Shown here one piece after another: positions 35,315-45,050 of a stretch of DNA of 64,000 nucleotides. The notes under the pieces were generated by a model that saw only the letters and a program-made list of their open reading frames with translations, did not search any database and was not told where the DNA came from. How positions within the stretch are numbered: the first letter of the stretch is position 1; the number at the start of each line of letters is the position of its first letter. The DNA is from Runella sp. MFBS21 (GTDB lineage Bacteria; Bacteroidota; Bacteroidia; Cytophagales; Spirosomataceae). Made by a program: the position numbers and the translations under genes. The DNA is taken from contig NZ_JARNTW010000004.1 of the NCBI RefSeq assembly GCF_029433105.1, forward strand, positions 352,680-416,679, in the 5' to 3' direction.

Positions 35315-36292
35315 ATGATGCCCCTCTCATTAAAAGACATACAAGCCCCTATTGCTTCTGAAATGGAAGCCTTTGAGCGAAAGTTTCGGCAGTTTATGAA
35401 AAGTGAAGTAATGCTGCTCGACCAAATCATGAACTACATTGTACGTAGAAAAGGCAAGCAATTGCGACCGATGTTTGTGTTTTTGACGGCAGGTGTGAGT
35501 GGTACCATTGGCGAAAGTACCTACCGAGGTGCTGCCCTGATTGAATTGCTACATACGGCTACGCTTGTGCACGATGATGTGGTGGATGAGTCCAATTATC
35601 GGCGCGGATTTTTCTCGGTCAATGCCCTCTGGAAAAACAAAATCGCCGTTTTGGTAGGAGATTATCTTTTGTCGAGAGGTTTATTGCTTTCAGTTGATAA
35701 TAAGGATTTTACACTTTTGCAAATCGTCTCCAATGCAGTACGAGAGATGAGCGAAGGGGAGCTGCTTCAGTTGGCTAAAGCACGGCGTTTGGACATTACA
35801 GAAGAGGTGTATTTTGAAATCATTCGCCAAAAAACAGCCTCTTTGATTGCTTCTTGTTGTGGGGTAGGGGCGAGTTCGGCGGGGGCTTCTAGCGATTTGG
35901 TAGAAAAAATGCGCCAATTTGGGGAGAAGGTAGGGCTTGCATTTCAAATCAAAGATGACTTATTTGATTTTGGCGAAGCCGAAGTGGGCAAGCCTTTGGG
36001 CATTGATATTAAAGAAAAGAAAATGACTCTTCCGTTGATTTATGCTTTGAAACAAACGACATGGAGCAATCGGCGACATATCATCAACCTCATCAAAAAT
36101 CACAGCGATAAACCCCAAAAAGTAGCTGAGGTGATTAAGTTTGTGCGGGAATCGGGAGGGATTCAGTATGCGACTCAGCAGATGCAGAAGCTAGTGGAGG
36201 AAGCTCGCATTATTCTACATTCTTTTCCCGAGTCAGTATATCGAACCTCCTTGGAAGGTCTGGTGCAATATACGATTGATAGAAATAAATAG
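35315..36292 (+). CDS. Long-chain polyprenyl diphosphate synthase
   Basis: The protein has 325 residues (start at 35315 or the next ATG three bases on). The first Asp-rich motif is LVHDDVVDESNYRRG (about residues 86-97) and the second QIKDDLFDFG (about 212-220). The small residues before the first motif (LLHTATLVHDD) match octaprenyl- and solanesyl-type enzymes rather than farnesyl synthases. It condenses IPP with allylic diphosphates to give the quinone side chain, most likely for menaquinone in Bacteroidota. It could also supply substrate to the terpene-cyclase-like system 10 kb away, but that is speculation. The gene is monocistronic and followed by palindromic repeats. Confidence 0.93.
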   Translation: MMPLSLKDIQAPIASEMEAFERKFRQFMKSEVMLLDQIMNYIVRRKGKQLRPMFVFLTAGVSGTIGESTYRGAALIELLHTATLVHDDVVDESNYRRGFFSVNALWKNKIAVLVGDYLLSRGLLLSVDNKDFTLLQIVSNAVREMSEGELLQLAKARRLDITEEVYFEIIRQKTASLIASCCGVGASSAGASSDLVEKMRQFGEKVGLAFQIKDDLFDFGEAEVGKPLGIDIKEKKMTLPLIYALKQTTWSNRRHIINLIKNHSDKPQKVAEVIKFVRESGGIQYATQQMQKLVEEARIILHSFPESVYRTSLEGLVQYTIDRNK

Positions 36293-36307
36293 GATTGGGT
36301 ATTGTAG

Positions 36308-36405
36308 AGACGTAACATGTTACGTCTTTATTGTGGGATGTAACAATGTTACGTCTTTGATTGTCGAATATTGTAGAGACGAGAGACGTAACATGTTACG
36401 TCTCT
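36308..36405. repeat. Pair of REP-like perfect palindromes with a degenerate copy between
   Basis: AGACGTAACATGTTACGTCT at 36308-36327 is a perfect 20-bp palindrome. The same core, extended to 24 bp by matching AG/CT ends, recurs at 36382-36405. A degenerate copy (TGTAACAATGTTACGTCT) lies at about 36339-36356. They fill the gap between the convergent polyprenyl synthase and TMEM220-like genes and could form strong hairpins that end transcription from both sides. The style recalls dispersed palindromic repeats with GTAGAGACG ends known in cyanobacteria and Bacteroidota. No REP-associated transposase is in the window. Confidence 0.85.
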
Positions 36406-36758
36406 ACGACCAATTTGTTACGTAAAAAAAACATCACCAACATTCCAATTCCTGAAATCACCAAACCAAGCGATTCGCGGGCTAGTTCGATATTGATACT
36501 ACGCATTTGCATTTCTCCCCAAAATACGCCTTCATATTGGGGAGGCCACTGTTGATAAGCTGCAAAAAAATACGCTAACGCCATAATCACAAATACATAA
36601 CTACGCGGAGCTTTTGCAAAAAAGATGCTCAAACAAGCCGCTACCGCAATCCCATAAATAGGCATCCATATTTCGGGGTCGGGGTCGTTGTATTGCACTA
36701 CCACAAAATAGGTAAACAAAAGGGCGAAAAAGAGAGAAACGATTTTGGTCAGATTCAT
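36396..36758 (-). CDS. TMEM220-like small membrane protein
   Basis: From the ATG at 36758 the protein has 120 residues and four membrane helices. The segment VVQYNDPDPEIWMPIYGIAVAACLSIFF matches the TMEM220 family, found in animals and many Bacteroidota, whose function is unknown. An upstream in-frame ATG would add 29 residues that look non-coding. The 3' end reaches into the second palindrome, so the last codons overlap the hairpin. It is single, between convergent and tandem neighbours. Confidence 0.82.
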   Translation of the reverse strand: MNLTKIVSLFFALLFTYFVVVQYNDPDPEIWMPIYGIAVAACLSIFFAKAPRSYVFVIMALAYFFAAYQQWPPQYEGVFWGEMQMRSINIELARESLGLVISGIGMLVMFFLRNKLVVET

Positions 36759-36844
36759 GATGCTTGAGGAAATAACAGATTTTTGGGTATTGTGTTTGTG
36801 GTTAGAAGGAGATACAAAGGTAGGATGAACAAAAGTCCAAAACA

Positions 36845-36881
36845 AAAAGCCTTATCTCTTCTATTTTGAGATAAGGCTTTT
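36845..36881 (-). terminator. Terminator of the membrane pyrophosphatase gene
   Basis: A 14-bp perfect stem pairs AAAAGCCTTATCTC (36845-36858) with GAGATAAGGCTTTT (36868-36881) around a 9-base loop. On the minus strand it is followed by TTTTTGTTTT. It begins 22 bases after the pyrophosphatase stop. Confidence 0.9.
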
Positions 36882-36903
36882 AATGTGGGTAAGCGTTCGA
36901 AAA

Positions 36904-39141
36904 TTATTTTGATAAAGAAGTCAAAGTGGGTTTATCAAGTTTGAGGGCAGTAGCTTTGGTAAGAGAAGCTGACTGGTTTTCAACTTTGATTTCGACAGGT
37001 GCTTTGGTAGCATGGCTGTGACCACCTTTTACGGCAATGTACGGAGCAATCACCAACGATACGATAGACATCAATTTAATCAAGATGTTCATCGAGGGAC
37101 CCGAAGTATCTTTGAAAGGGTCACCTACGGTATCTCCTGTCACGGATGCTTTGTGTGGCTCTGACTTTTTATAATACATCTGCCCGTCGATATTTACCCC
37201 TTTTTCAAATGATTTTTTTGCGTTGTCCCAAGCACCACCAGCGTTTGACTGAAAAATTCCCATCAATACACCTGATACAGTTACGCCTGCAAGTACTCCA
37301 CCCAATACTTCAGGTCCCATAGTAAAGCCTACTAACACGGGTACAATCAGTGCAATAGCACCAGGTAAAATCATTTGCTTGATAGATGCCTCCGTAGAAA
37401 TAGCCACGCATTTTTCGTATTCTGGTTCGGCTTTGTATTCCATAATGCCCGGAATCTCACGGAACTGACGACGTACTTCGTTTACCATTTCCATGGCCGC
37501 TTTTCCTACGGCTGAAATACACAATGCGCTGAAAATAAACGGAATCATGCCGCCTACAAACAAGCCCGCCAAAACGTCAGCTTTGTAAATATCAATTTGA
37601 GTAATGCCCGCAATTCCTACAAAAGCTGCAAACAATGCCAACGAAGTCAAGGCTGCCGACGCAATCGCAAATCCTTTACCAGTGGCAGCGGTAGTGTTAC
37701 CTACGGCATCCAAATTGTCGGTACGGCCACGTACTTCAGAAGGCAATTGTGACATTTCGGCGATACCACCTGCGTTGTCGGCAATTGGACCGAAAGCATC
37801 AATCGCCAATTGCATCGCCGTAGTAGCCATCATACCCGCCGCTGCAATAGAAACACCATACAATCCAGCAAATTTGTAAGAAAGGATAATGCCCGCGGCC
37901 AAAGTAATAATAGGTAATACGGTCGACTCCATCCCTACAGCTAACCCACCGATGATATTGGTAGCGTGTCCAGTACCTGATTTTTCGATGATAGAAAGCA
38001 CAGGACGCTTGCCCATGGCAGTATAGTATTCGGTGATATAAGACATAAGCGCACCTACTACCAACCCAACCACGATTGCTAAGAAAACCCCATTGGAAGT
38101 AAACGCAAAGCCACGGAGGTTGAGGGTTTCAGGTAAAATATTTTTTACCAAAAAATAAGACGCTATGAAAGTAATGATGATAGAAGCCCAGTTTCCGATA
38201 TTCAAGGCATTTTGTACGGATGAAGTTTCGCTTTTGATACGCACAAAGAAAGTAGAAACCAGCGAAGCCAACAAACCAACACCAGCAATCAGCATAGGAA
38301 GTAACACAGGAGAAAAACCGCCGTAGTTGTCGGTTACGTCAATTTCTTGACCCAATACCATCGTTGCCAAAATGGTGGCTACATATGAGCCAAATAAGTC
38401 GGCGCCCATCCCCGCTACGTCGCCTACATTGTCGCCTACGTTGTCGGCGATAGTGGCAGGGTTGCGGACGTCATCTTCAGGAATACCTGCTTCTACTTTA
38501 CCTACAAGGTCGGCTCCCACGTCGGCAGCTTTGGTGTAGATACCACCACCTACGCGCGCAAAAAGTGCGATGGACTCGGCTCCCAACGAAAATCCAGCCA
38601 AGACTTCGATAGCTGTTTTCATTTCGTCAGAAGTGAGGGGCTGGCCCGCAGCAAAAAGATTATAAAATAAAATGAACAAGCCACCCAAGCCCAAAACGGC
38701 CAAGCCAGCTACGCCCATGCCCATTACGGAGCCACCTGTAAATGATACTTCTAAAGCTTTGGAAAGAGACGTCCGTGCTGCTTGTGCCGTGCGAACATTG
38801 GCTTTGGTAGCGACTTTCATACCAATATATCCAGCCGTAGCCGACAGCAACGCCCCAATCAAAAAGGCGACGGCAATAAGAGGTGAGGAGTGGATGGGGT
38901 TTTCGGGCGTTCCTTCTTGGGTTCCCAAATACCCTAAAACAAGGGCGGTTGGAATGGCAAAATAGGCCAAGATTTTCCATTCAGCCTTCAAAAATGCGAT
39001 GGCACCATCGGCAATATAGCCCGAAAGTTTTTGCATGTTGGCATCACCAGCAGGCTGGCTCGAAACCCAGTTGAAGCGCCAAGCGGTGTACAAAAGCCCA
39101 ATAGCCCCAAAAGCCGGGACAAGGTAAACGATACTATTCAT
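36904..39141 (-). CDS. hppA: Membrane-bound ion-pumping pyrophosphatase
   Basis: From the ATG at 39141 the protein has 745 residues and about 16 membrane helices. The catalytic loop [35 protein letters not shown] is complete, as is the second acidic site DNAGGIAEM. The sequence [16 protein letters not shown] has Ala where K+-independent enzymes have Lys, so a K+-dependent enzyme is predicted. That group includes Na+ pumps and dual Na+/H+ pumps; which ion is moved cannot be told by eye. It hydrolyses pyrophosphate and stores the energy as an ion gradient across the cytoplasmic membrane. The gene is monocistronic, with a good promoter and terminator. Confidence 0.96.
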   Translation of the reverse strand: MNSIVYLVPAFGAIGLLYTAWRFNWVSSQPAGDANMQKLSGYIADGAIAFLKAEWKILAYFAIPTALVLGYLGTQEGTPENPIHSSPLIAVAFLIGALLSATAGYIGMKVATKANVRTAQAARTSLSKALEVSFTGGSVMGMGVAGLAVLGLGGLFILFYNLFAAGQPLTSDEMKTAIEVLAGFSLGAESIALFARVGGGIYTKAADVGADLVGKVEAGIPEDDVRNPATIADNVGDNVGDVAGMGADLFGSYVATILATMVLGQEIDVTDNYGGFSPVLLPMLIAGVGLLASLVSTFFVRIKSETSSVQNALNIGNWASIIITFIASYFLVKNILPETLNLRGFAFTSNGVFLAIVVGLVVGALMSYITEYYTAMGKRPVLSIIEKSGTGHATNIIGGLAVGMESTVLPIITLAAGIILSYKFAGLYGVSIAAAGMMATTAMQLAIDAFGPIADNAGGIAEMSQLPSEVRGRTDNLDAVGNTTAATGKGFAIASAALTSLALFAAFVGIAGITQIDIYKADVLAGLFVGGMIPFIFSALCISAVGKAAMEMVNEVRRQFREIPGIMEYKAEPEYEKCVAISTEASIKQMILPGAIALIVPVLVGFTMGPEVLGGVLAGVTVSGVLMGIFQSNAGGAWDNAKKSFEKGVNIDGQMYYKKSEPHKASVTGDTVGDPFKDTSGPSMNILIKLMSIVSLVIAPYIAVKGGHSHATKAPVEIKVENQSASLTKATALKLDKPTLTSLSK

Positions 39142-39481
39142 GCGAAGAGTTAAAAAGTTTAGTTGAATATTTATACAATAAAGTCGGGCAAATATAGCAG
39201 AACGTCCCACATTTCCACAATCCTAATCTTAGTTAATTGCTGATTTTGTATCGCTATTGTGCAATTTTAGGTTATGCCCTCTTTGCTAAACATAACTCTT
39301 ATATAAGTTTTTCGTGATTTTTACCTTCATAGAAGCAAGATTGACATGGCGGCTAAGCCCTCGTGTCAACACACTACATCGCAATTTTAGCGCCTATCCT
39401 CTTCCGCTTTCTAGCAGAAAACCGTAACTTTGGATAGGAACTTGTATCATATGGAGTTATCGCAGAAGCTACCTATACTTT
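39142..39481. other. Divergent intergenic region between hppA and xisH
   Basis: This 340-bp region has no credible coding frame. It holds the hppA promoter on the minus strand, and on the plus strand TAACTTTG at 39425-39432, a possible -7 box about 50 bp before xisH, though without a clear -33 TTG. No inverted repeats or mobile-element ends were seen. Confidence 0.4.
39189..39220 (-). promoter_or_regulatory. Promoter of hppA
   Basis: On the minus strand, TTG (39220-39218), a 21-base spacer and TATATTTG (39196-39189) fit the Bacteroidota TTG/TAnnTTTG promoter. The box is 47 bp upstream of the ATG at 39141. Confidence 0.6.
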
Positions 39482-39895
39482 ATGGCTAAAGACAAATACC
39501 ATCAACTTGTAAAAAAGGCACTCATAACAGAAGGTTGGACTATCACTCATGACCCACTTTTCATACCTACTTTGAAAAGAACTATTCAAGTGGATTTAGG
39601 AGCAGAAAGATTAATTGGAGCAGAAAAAGGAAATCAACAAATTGCAATTGAAATAAAGAGCTTTATTGGCTTATCTGAAATTCATGAGTTTTATAAAGCC
39701 CTTGGGCAATTCAATTATTATCAACTCGCTATTGAAGAGACTCAACCACAACGGATATTGTTTCTAGCCGTCCCCTTGGATATTTATGATACTCTTTTTG
39801 AAGAGCCCCTAACTCTCAAGGTAATAGAGCGGTATCATCTGAAGATTATTGTTTATAACGTTAAAGAAGAAAAAATAGAAAAATGGATAAGCTAA
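39482..39895 (+). CDS. xisH: XisH-family protein
   Basis: The 137-residue protein matches the XisH family, named from the fdxN excision element of Anabaena. Its layout (MAKDKYHQLVKKALITEGWTIT at the start, VDLGAE with Asp38, then AIEIKSF with Glu57 and Lys59) resembles a PD-(D/E)xK nuclease core with the active-site residues retained. In Anabaena XisH and XisI assist the recombinase XisF; most homologues are in cyanobacteria, usually without any excision element. Here no recombinase gene is near. The 3' end overlaps xisI by 13 bases. A stand-alone function, such as a nuclease-inhibitor pair, is possible. Confidence 0.9.
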   Translation: MAKDKYHQLVKKALITEGWTITHDPLFIPTLKRTIQVDLGAERLIGAEKGNQQIAIEIKSFIGLSEIHEFYKALGQFNYYQLAIEETQPQRILFLAVPLDIYDTLFEEPLTLKVIERYHLKIIVYNVKEEKIEKWIS

Positions 39896-40224
39896 CTATT
39901 TATAAATCAGTCGTTCAGGGTATTATGGATACCATAGTAGAAGACTTCCAATCAGCGACTCAGCCCTTCCATATGCAAATGATTAAGGATGATGTCCATG
40001 GACAATACCTGCTTTTTCAAAATGACTGGCACAATGAACGCCGATTGTACGGGCCAATTTTACACATGGAAGTCGCATCCTCTGGCAAAGTTTGGATTCA
40101 TTATGATGGTACCGACCTAGTGGTAGCAGAGCAATTGCTCGAAGCAGGTATTCCAAAAGAAGACATCGTACTGGGTTTTCGTTCACCTGTGGTTCGGCCC
40201 GATACGGGATTTGCGGTGGCATAG
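39883..40224 (+). CDS. xisI: XisI-family protein
   Basis: The 113-residue protein has the XisI family features: the N-terminal helix KLTIYKSVVQGIMDTI, the central QYLLFQNDWHNERRLYGPILHMEV, the strand KVWIHYDGTD, and the C-terminal GIPKEDIVLGFRSPVVRP. XisI always accompanies XisH; its biochemical activity is unknown. The start lies inside xisH (13-base overlap), so the pair is translationally coupled. The AT-rich membrane gene begins 24 bp downstream and may be part of the same transcript. Confidence 0.92.
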   Translation: MDKLTIYKSVVQGIMDTIVEDFQSATQPFHMQMIKDDVHGQYLLFQNDWHNERRLYGPILHMEVASSGKVWIHYDGTDLVVAEQLLEAGIPKEDIVLGFRSPVVRPDTGFAVA

Positions 40225-40248
40225 ATTAAAAATTAATAGGCAGATTTT

Positions 40249-41175
40249 ATGATATTTTTATTTGACATCATTTTTCAATCTGGTGAATTTTCAGGTGATG
40301 ACAACTCTTTTTGGACAGATTTGTTGGTTGGTATCTTAGGTGCAGGTGTCGGAGCCTACACTACTATTTGGGTTTATCTTCAATCACTGAAAAAAGAGAA
40401 ACTAAAAGAAGAAATTAAGAAAAAAGAATTTGAGAAAGACAAACTTAGATATTTGCAACATTTGATAAATAAATCCTTATCTACCATAGAGCATTTAATT
40501 ACTGGTTTGGACAAGTTCATTCAAACTATTGAAGAAGATAATATTACTTTTCCGGAACTAATATCAGCCTCTCTACATGATTTAGAACGCATCGTTCATC
40601 GTATAAATCAAGAAGAACATTATCATTCTTATTTAAATCAGTTAAAAAATGATGATATAGCTGTCATCTTCGGGATTATAGATTATTTTTATGACTCTTA
40701 TAATGAGATAAGAAAATCTTTAGAAAAATCTCAGAAATTTGATTTCGACCGCAAACAGGAATATACAAAACTAGTATATGAAGTTAGAAAAATGGTGGCG
40801 TCTAAGTTAGGAGAGCTAAAAAAGGACAAGAATCCCTATTTGGATTTCTACGAAACATTAAATCGCCTTCTTGTAAAACATATTAATGAGACAAAACAAA
40901 ATCCAACAAATCTTGAGTTGATTCAAAAAAACTTAATTCAGCCACTTCTTGAGTTATGGAAAGATAACAAAGAAATGAGCCAAGAAATAGACTTTGATGA
41001 AATTGTAAATAATGTAAGTAATGCCAATAAAATGTTATTCCCAATAAAAGAAAATAATAAAAGTGTGGCTATTGACTTACAAGATTACTCAAATGATTTT
41101 AAGAAAAATCTTGAAATACTAAAAGAAAAATATAAACCCCTTAACAGTTTTATAGAAAATTTGTCTCAGAAATAA
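40249..41175 (+). CDS. Membrane-anchored coiled-coil protein of unknown function
   Basis: The protein has 308 residues, with one N-terminal membrane helix (DLLVGILGAGVGAYTTIWVYLQSL), a charged coiled coil (LKKEKLKEEIKKKEFEKDKL), and a helical, Lys/Glu/Asn-rich cytoplasmic domain. I recognise no family. The gene is much more AT-rich than hppA and dnaE on either side, consistent with recent transfer. It starts 24 bp after xisI and could be the third gene of that module. The topology (short outside end, long cytoplasmic helices) recalls effectors or sensors of accessory systems but gives no function. Confidence 0.78.
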   Translation: MIFLFDIIFQSGEFSGDDNSFWTDLLVGILGAGVGAYTTIWVYLQSLKKEKLKEEIKKKEFEKDKLRYLQHLINKSLSTIEHLITGLDKFIQTIEEDNITFPELISASLHDLERIVHRINQEEHYHSYLNQLKNDDIAVIFGIIDYFYDSYNEIRKSLEKSQKFDFDRKQEYTKLVYEVRKMVASKLGELKKDKNPYLDFYETLNRLLVKHINETKQNPTNLELIQKNLIQPLLELWKDNKEMSQEIDFDEIVNNVSNANKMLFPIKENNKSVAIDLQDYSNDFKKNLEILKEKYKPLNSFIENLSQK

Positions 41176-41270
41176 ACTTCTGAAGTTTCCACTTGTATCA
41201 CAAGCTCTAAAAATGTGCGTTGATAACGCACTAAAATCCAATCTAAGGTACAGACTTTAACGTAGTTGAT

Positions 41271-44200
41271 ATGCAATTCTCCCACCTCCACTGCCACACC
41301 CAATACTCGCTACTCGACGGGGCGGCAGATATTAAGAAACTGTTTAAAAAGGCCAAAGCCGACGACATGCCCGCTATCGCCATTACCGATCACGGCAATA
41401 TGTTTGGTGTATTTGAGTTTGTGGCCGAGGGACACAAACAAGGTATCAAGCCCATCGTGGGCTGTGAGTTTTATTTGGTAGAAGACCGCCATAAAAAACA
41501 GTTTACCAAAGAACAAAAAGACGTTCGCCGTCACCAATTGCTGTTGGCCAAAAACGCCGAAGGTTATCGCAACTTGGCCAAACTCTGCTCGCTGGGTTTT
41601 ATTGAAGGTATGTACGGTAAATACCCGCGTATCGACAAAGAACTGCTCGTGAAATACCACAAAGGGCTTATTGCTACGACTTGCTGCATCGGGGCGAGTG
41701 TGCCGCAAGCCATCATAAAGAAAGGCGAAGAAGCTGGTCGCCAAGAGTTTAAGTGGTGGCTCGATTTGTTTGGGGATGATTATTACGTCGAAATCCAACG
41801 CCACGGTATCCGTGACCAAATCATTGCCAACGAAGCCTTGCTTAAATACGCCAAAGAGTTTAATGTCAAGGTGATATGTTCCAATGATAGTCACTACGTA
41901 GAACAAGACGACGCCAACGCCCACGATATTTTGTTGTGTGTCAATACGGGTGATAAGCAATCAACGCCTACCAACAAGGACTTTGACGACGAAAATCCGA
42001 TGCCTAAGGGCACACGTTTTGCGTTTTTCAACGATGAGTTTTATTTCAAAACCAAAGACGAAATGCTCAAAACGTTCAGTGATTTGCCCGAATCGCTGGA
42101 CAATACGCAAGAAATCGTTGACAAAGTAGAATTGTTAAAGCTCAATCGGGATATTTTGTTGCCCAATTTCCCGATTCCTGAAGAGTTTAAAAAGCACAGT
42201 ATTTCGCAAATGATTGAGTTCAACGGCAGAATGAAAGAACTCACCGCCGATGTACTTAATCAGTGGGAATACCTCAAACACTGGACATTTGAAGGCGCAC
42301 GCCAGAAATACAAAGAAATTACGCCAGAGGTAGAAGACCGCCTCAACTTTGAGCTGAATACCATCAAAAACATGGGTTTCCCTGGCTACTTCCTTATCGT
42401 TGCCGACTTTATCCAAGCGGGGCGCGACATGGGCGTACTCATTGGGCCAGGGCGGGGTTCGGCGGCAGGAAGTGCCGTAGCGTATGCCATCGGAATTACC
42501 AACATTGACCCCATCAAGTACGACCTGCTTTTTGAGCGTTTCTTGAATCCCGACCGTATCTCCATGCCCGATATTGATACTGACTTTGACGACGAAGGCC
42601 GCCAACGGGTGATTGATTATGTAGTGCAGAAATACGGTAAAAACCAGGTAGCTCAAATCATTACTTACGGTACAATGGCCGCCAAATCGTCGATTAAAGA
42701 CGTGGCGCGTGTGATGGATTTGCCGCTACAAGAAGCCAATGCTGTGGTAAAACTTGTGCCTGATAAGCCAACCTATGGCATGAACCTCGACAAGGTTTTC
42801 AAAGTGCCTCTCGAAAAAATGGCGGAAGTTGTAACACCCGACGAGGTAGAAAACTTGAAGAAGTTGCGTGAAATGCTGAAAGGCAACGACTTGACAGCCA
42901 AGGTTCTTAAAGAAGCTCAAAAACTAGAAGGAACCGTCCGCAACGTAGGTATTCACGCCGCCGGGATTATCATTGCGCCTTCTGATTTAACAGATTTGAT
43001 TCCTGTTAGTACCTCCAAAGAATCTGACTTACTGATTACCCAATACGAAGGAAAAATCATTGAAGATGCGGGGGTCATCAAGATGGACTTCTTGGGGTTA
43101 AGAAACTTGACCATCATCAAGGAAGCCCTTCGGATGATTGAGGCCAACCACGGGGTTAAAATAGAGATTGATTATATTCCGTTGGATGATGTCAAGGTTT
43201 TTGAATTGTTCCAAAGAGGTGATACCAACGCCGTTTTCCAGTTTGAATCCGACGGGATGAAAAAGTACATGCGCGAACTCAAACCTGACCGTTTTGAAGA
43301 CCTTATCGCCATGAACGCACTCTATCGCCCAGGGCCGATTGCCTACATTCCTAACTATATCAACCGAAAGCATGGACGCGAAAAAATAGAATATGACCTT
43401 CCTGAAATGGAAGAGTATCTGTCTGATACTTACGGGATTAACGTTTATCAAGAGCAGGTGATGCTGCTTTCTCAAAAGTTGGCAGGTTTTACCAAAGGTG
43501 ATGCCGACGTGCTTAGAAAAGCAATGGGTAAGAAACAGATCGAAACCCTGAATAAGCTTAAAAGTAAGTTTTTGGAAGGGGGACGAAAAAACAACCTCGA
43601 CGAGAAAAAACTCGATAAAGTCTGGACAGACTGGGAAGCTTTTGCGTCTTATGCCTTCAACAAATCGCACTCTACCTGCTACGCCTTTGTAGCCTACCAA
43701 ACGGCCTATCTCAAAGCCCATTATCCTGCCGAATACATGGCGGCGGTCTTGACAAGCTCATTGGGCAACATCGAAAAAATTACGTTCTTCCTCGAAGAAT
43801 GTAAAGCTCTCGGAATTCCTGTGTTGGGACCCGACGTCAACGAATCGGAACGTCGTTTTGGTGTAAACAAAAGAGGCGAAATTCGTTTCGGATTGGGCGG
43901 AATCAAAGGAACAGGCGACGCCGCCGTAGAGAGTATCATTGAAGAACGAACCAAAAACGGCCCTTACAAAGACCTTTTTGATTTCATTACTCGGGTGAAC
44001 TTACGAACTGTTAATAAGAAAACCATCGAATCGTTGGCCTATGCGGGAGCGTTTGACTTGTTTGAAGAATACCACCGCGCGCAGTACTTTACAGCTGCTG
44101 ACGGCGAACAGCAAAACTTAATTGAAAAACTCATCAAATACGCTAATGCTGTTCAAGCTGATAAATCCAATGCACAGGCGTCGTTGTTTGGTGGTTTTGG

Positions 44201-44978
44201 TGGAAGTGGTGCCGACATTGCCAAACCCAAAGCACCTAATGTCGAACGGTGGAGTGACATTGAGCGGTTGCGTTTTGAAAAAGATGTGGTTGGTTTCTAC
44301 ATTTCGGGTCACCCGCTTGATATGTATCGTTTGGAATTGACTAACTTCTGTACCTGTACCCTCGACAAAGTAATGGCTACCTCCGAAGTCCCTGACAGCA
44401 CTGATGGGGATGAAGAAAGCGATAGCCCCGTTGTAGCCAATGTAGAAATTGGCGGGCGCCCGTTGTTGTTTGGGAAAGATATTACAGTGGCGGGAATTGT
44501 GAGCAGCAGTCAAGTCCGCACCACCAAAACAGGCAATCCTTTCTGTATTTTCAAACTTGAAGATTATGCGGGTTCGATGGAGATGGCGCTTTTTGGAGAA
44601 GATTTTGTGAAATTTTCGGCTTACGTACAAATGGGCCATTTCTTGTTTGTGAAAGGAAAAATTCAGAACCGTTGGAAACAAGAAGACCAATACGAGTTCA
44701 AAATATCTTCGATGCAACTTCTGAATGAGGTACGTGAAAAGCTAACAAAAGAGATCAAACTTCAATTAGATTTAGAAATGATTGATGGGCCACTTGTTAG
44801 CAAGCTCAACGAAGCCGTTCAAGCCTACCCTGGCCACTGCGCACTCACGGTTTCGGTGGTGGATCATCAAAGTCGGACGGAGGTGAAACTTCAATCTAGA
44901 ACGCATAAAGTAGCTCCTACTAATGAGTTTTTTAAACTTTTAGAAAGTATGGGTGGGGTTAGATTTTCGGTCAATTAA
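41271..44978 (+). CDS. dnaE: DNA polymerase III alpha subunit
   Basis: The protein has 1,235 residues, a normal DnaE length for Bacteroidota. The N-terminal PHP domain is intact (HLHCHTQYSLLDGAADI, ITDHGNMFG). The palm motif GPGRGSAAGS and the catalytic MPDIDTDFDDEGR (about 432-436) are present, as are QEQVMLLSQKLAGF of the fingers and an OB domain (about 1070-1150, TVAGIVSSSQ...). It is the replicative polymerase core, which works with the beta clamp and clamp loader. The gene starts 95 bp after the AT-rich xisHI-linked gene and ends at a strong terminator. No gene next to it is related to replication. Confidence 0.97.
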   Translation: MQFSHLHCHTQYSLLDGAADIKKLFKKAKADDMPAIAITDHGNMFGVFEFVAEGHKQGIKPIVGCEFYLVEDRHKKQFTKEQKDVRRHQLLLAKNAEGYRNLAKLCSLGFIEGMYGKYPRIDKELLVKYHKGLIATTCCIGASVPQAIIKKGEEAGRQEFKWWLDLFGDDYYVEIQRHGIRDQIIANEALLKYAKEFNVKVICSNDSHYVEQDDANAHDILLCVNTGDKQSTPTNKDFDDENPMPKGTRFAFFNDEFYFKTKDEMLKTFSDLPESLDNTQEIVDKVELLKLNRDILLPNFPIPEEFKKHSISQMIEFNGRMKELTADVLNQWEYLKHWTFEGARQKYKEITPEVEDRLNFELNTIKNMGFPGYFLIVADFIQAGRDMGVLIGPGRGSAAGSAVAYAIGITNIDPIKYDLLFERFLNPDRISMPDIDTDFDDEGRQRVIDYVVQKYGKNQVAQIITYGTMAAKSSIKDVARVMDLPLQEANAVVKLVPDKPTYGMNLDKVFKVPLEKMAEVVTPDEVENLKKLREMLKGNDLTAKVLKEAQKLEGTVRNVGIHAAGIIIAPSDLTDLIPVSTSKESDLLITQYEGKIIEDAGVIKMDFLGLRNLTIIKEALRMIEANHGVKIEIDYIPLDDVKVFELFQRGDTNAVFQFESDGMKKYMRELKPDRFEDLIAMNALYRPGPIAYIPNYINRKHGREKIEYDLPEMEEYLSDTYGINVYQEQVMLLSQKLAGFTKGDADVLRKAMGKKQIETLNKLKSKFLEGGRKNNLDEKKLDKVWTDWEAFASYAFNKSHSTCYAFVAYQTAYLKAHYPAEYMAAVLTSSLGNIEKITFFLEECKALGIPVLGPDVNESERRFGVNKRGEIRFGLGGIKGTGDAAVESIIEERTKNGPYKDLFDFITRVNLRTVNKKTIESLAYAGAFDLFEEYHRAQYFTAADGEQQNLIEKLIKYANAVQADKSNAQASLFGGFGGSGADIAKPKAPNVERWSDIERLRFEKDVVGFYISGHPLDMYRLELTNFCTCTLDKVMATSEVPDSTDGDEESDSPVVANVEIGGRPLLFGKDITVAGIVSSSQVRTTKTGNPFCIFKLEDYAGSMEMALFGEDFVKFSAYVQMGHFLFVKGKIQNRWKQEDQYEFKISSMQLLNEVREKLTKEIKLQLDLEMIDGPLVSKLNEAVQAYPGHCALTVSVVDHQSRTEVKLQSRTHKVAPTNEFFKLLESMGGVRFSVN

Positions 44979-44995
44979 AAATTAGGTTTTGATAA

Positions 44996-45032
44996 AAAAA
45001 GCCCTTCCAATGTCATGCTGGAAGGGCTTTTT
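44996..45032. terminator. Bidirectional terminator between dnaE and the giant adhesin gene
   Basis: A 14-bp stem pairs AAAAAGCCCTTCCA (44996-45009) with TGGAAGGGCTTTTT (45019-45032) around ATGTCATGC. The T-run on the plus strand serves dnaE (stop at 44978), and the run on the opposite strand serves the adhesin gene (stop at 45051). Confidence 0.93.
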
Positions 45033-45050
45033 AGTGTATAAGGGCACCCG

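Noticed and set aside
36361..36555. 64-codon plus-strand open frame over the palindromic repeats
   Set aside because: It is made of the repeat and the antisense strand of the TMEM220-like gene.
41176..41270. Possible dnaE promoter
   Set aside because: TACAGACTTT is near the consensus but does not fit TAnnTTTG; no confident call.
41310..41960. 216-codon open frame antisense to dnaE
   Set aside because: The sense strand encodes the conserved PHP domain of DnaE; the antisense product has no recognisable features.
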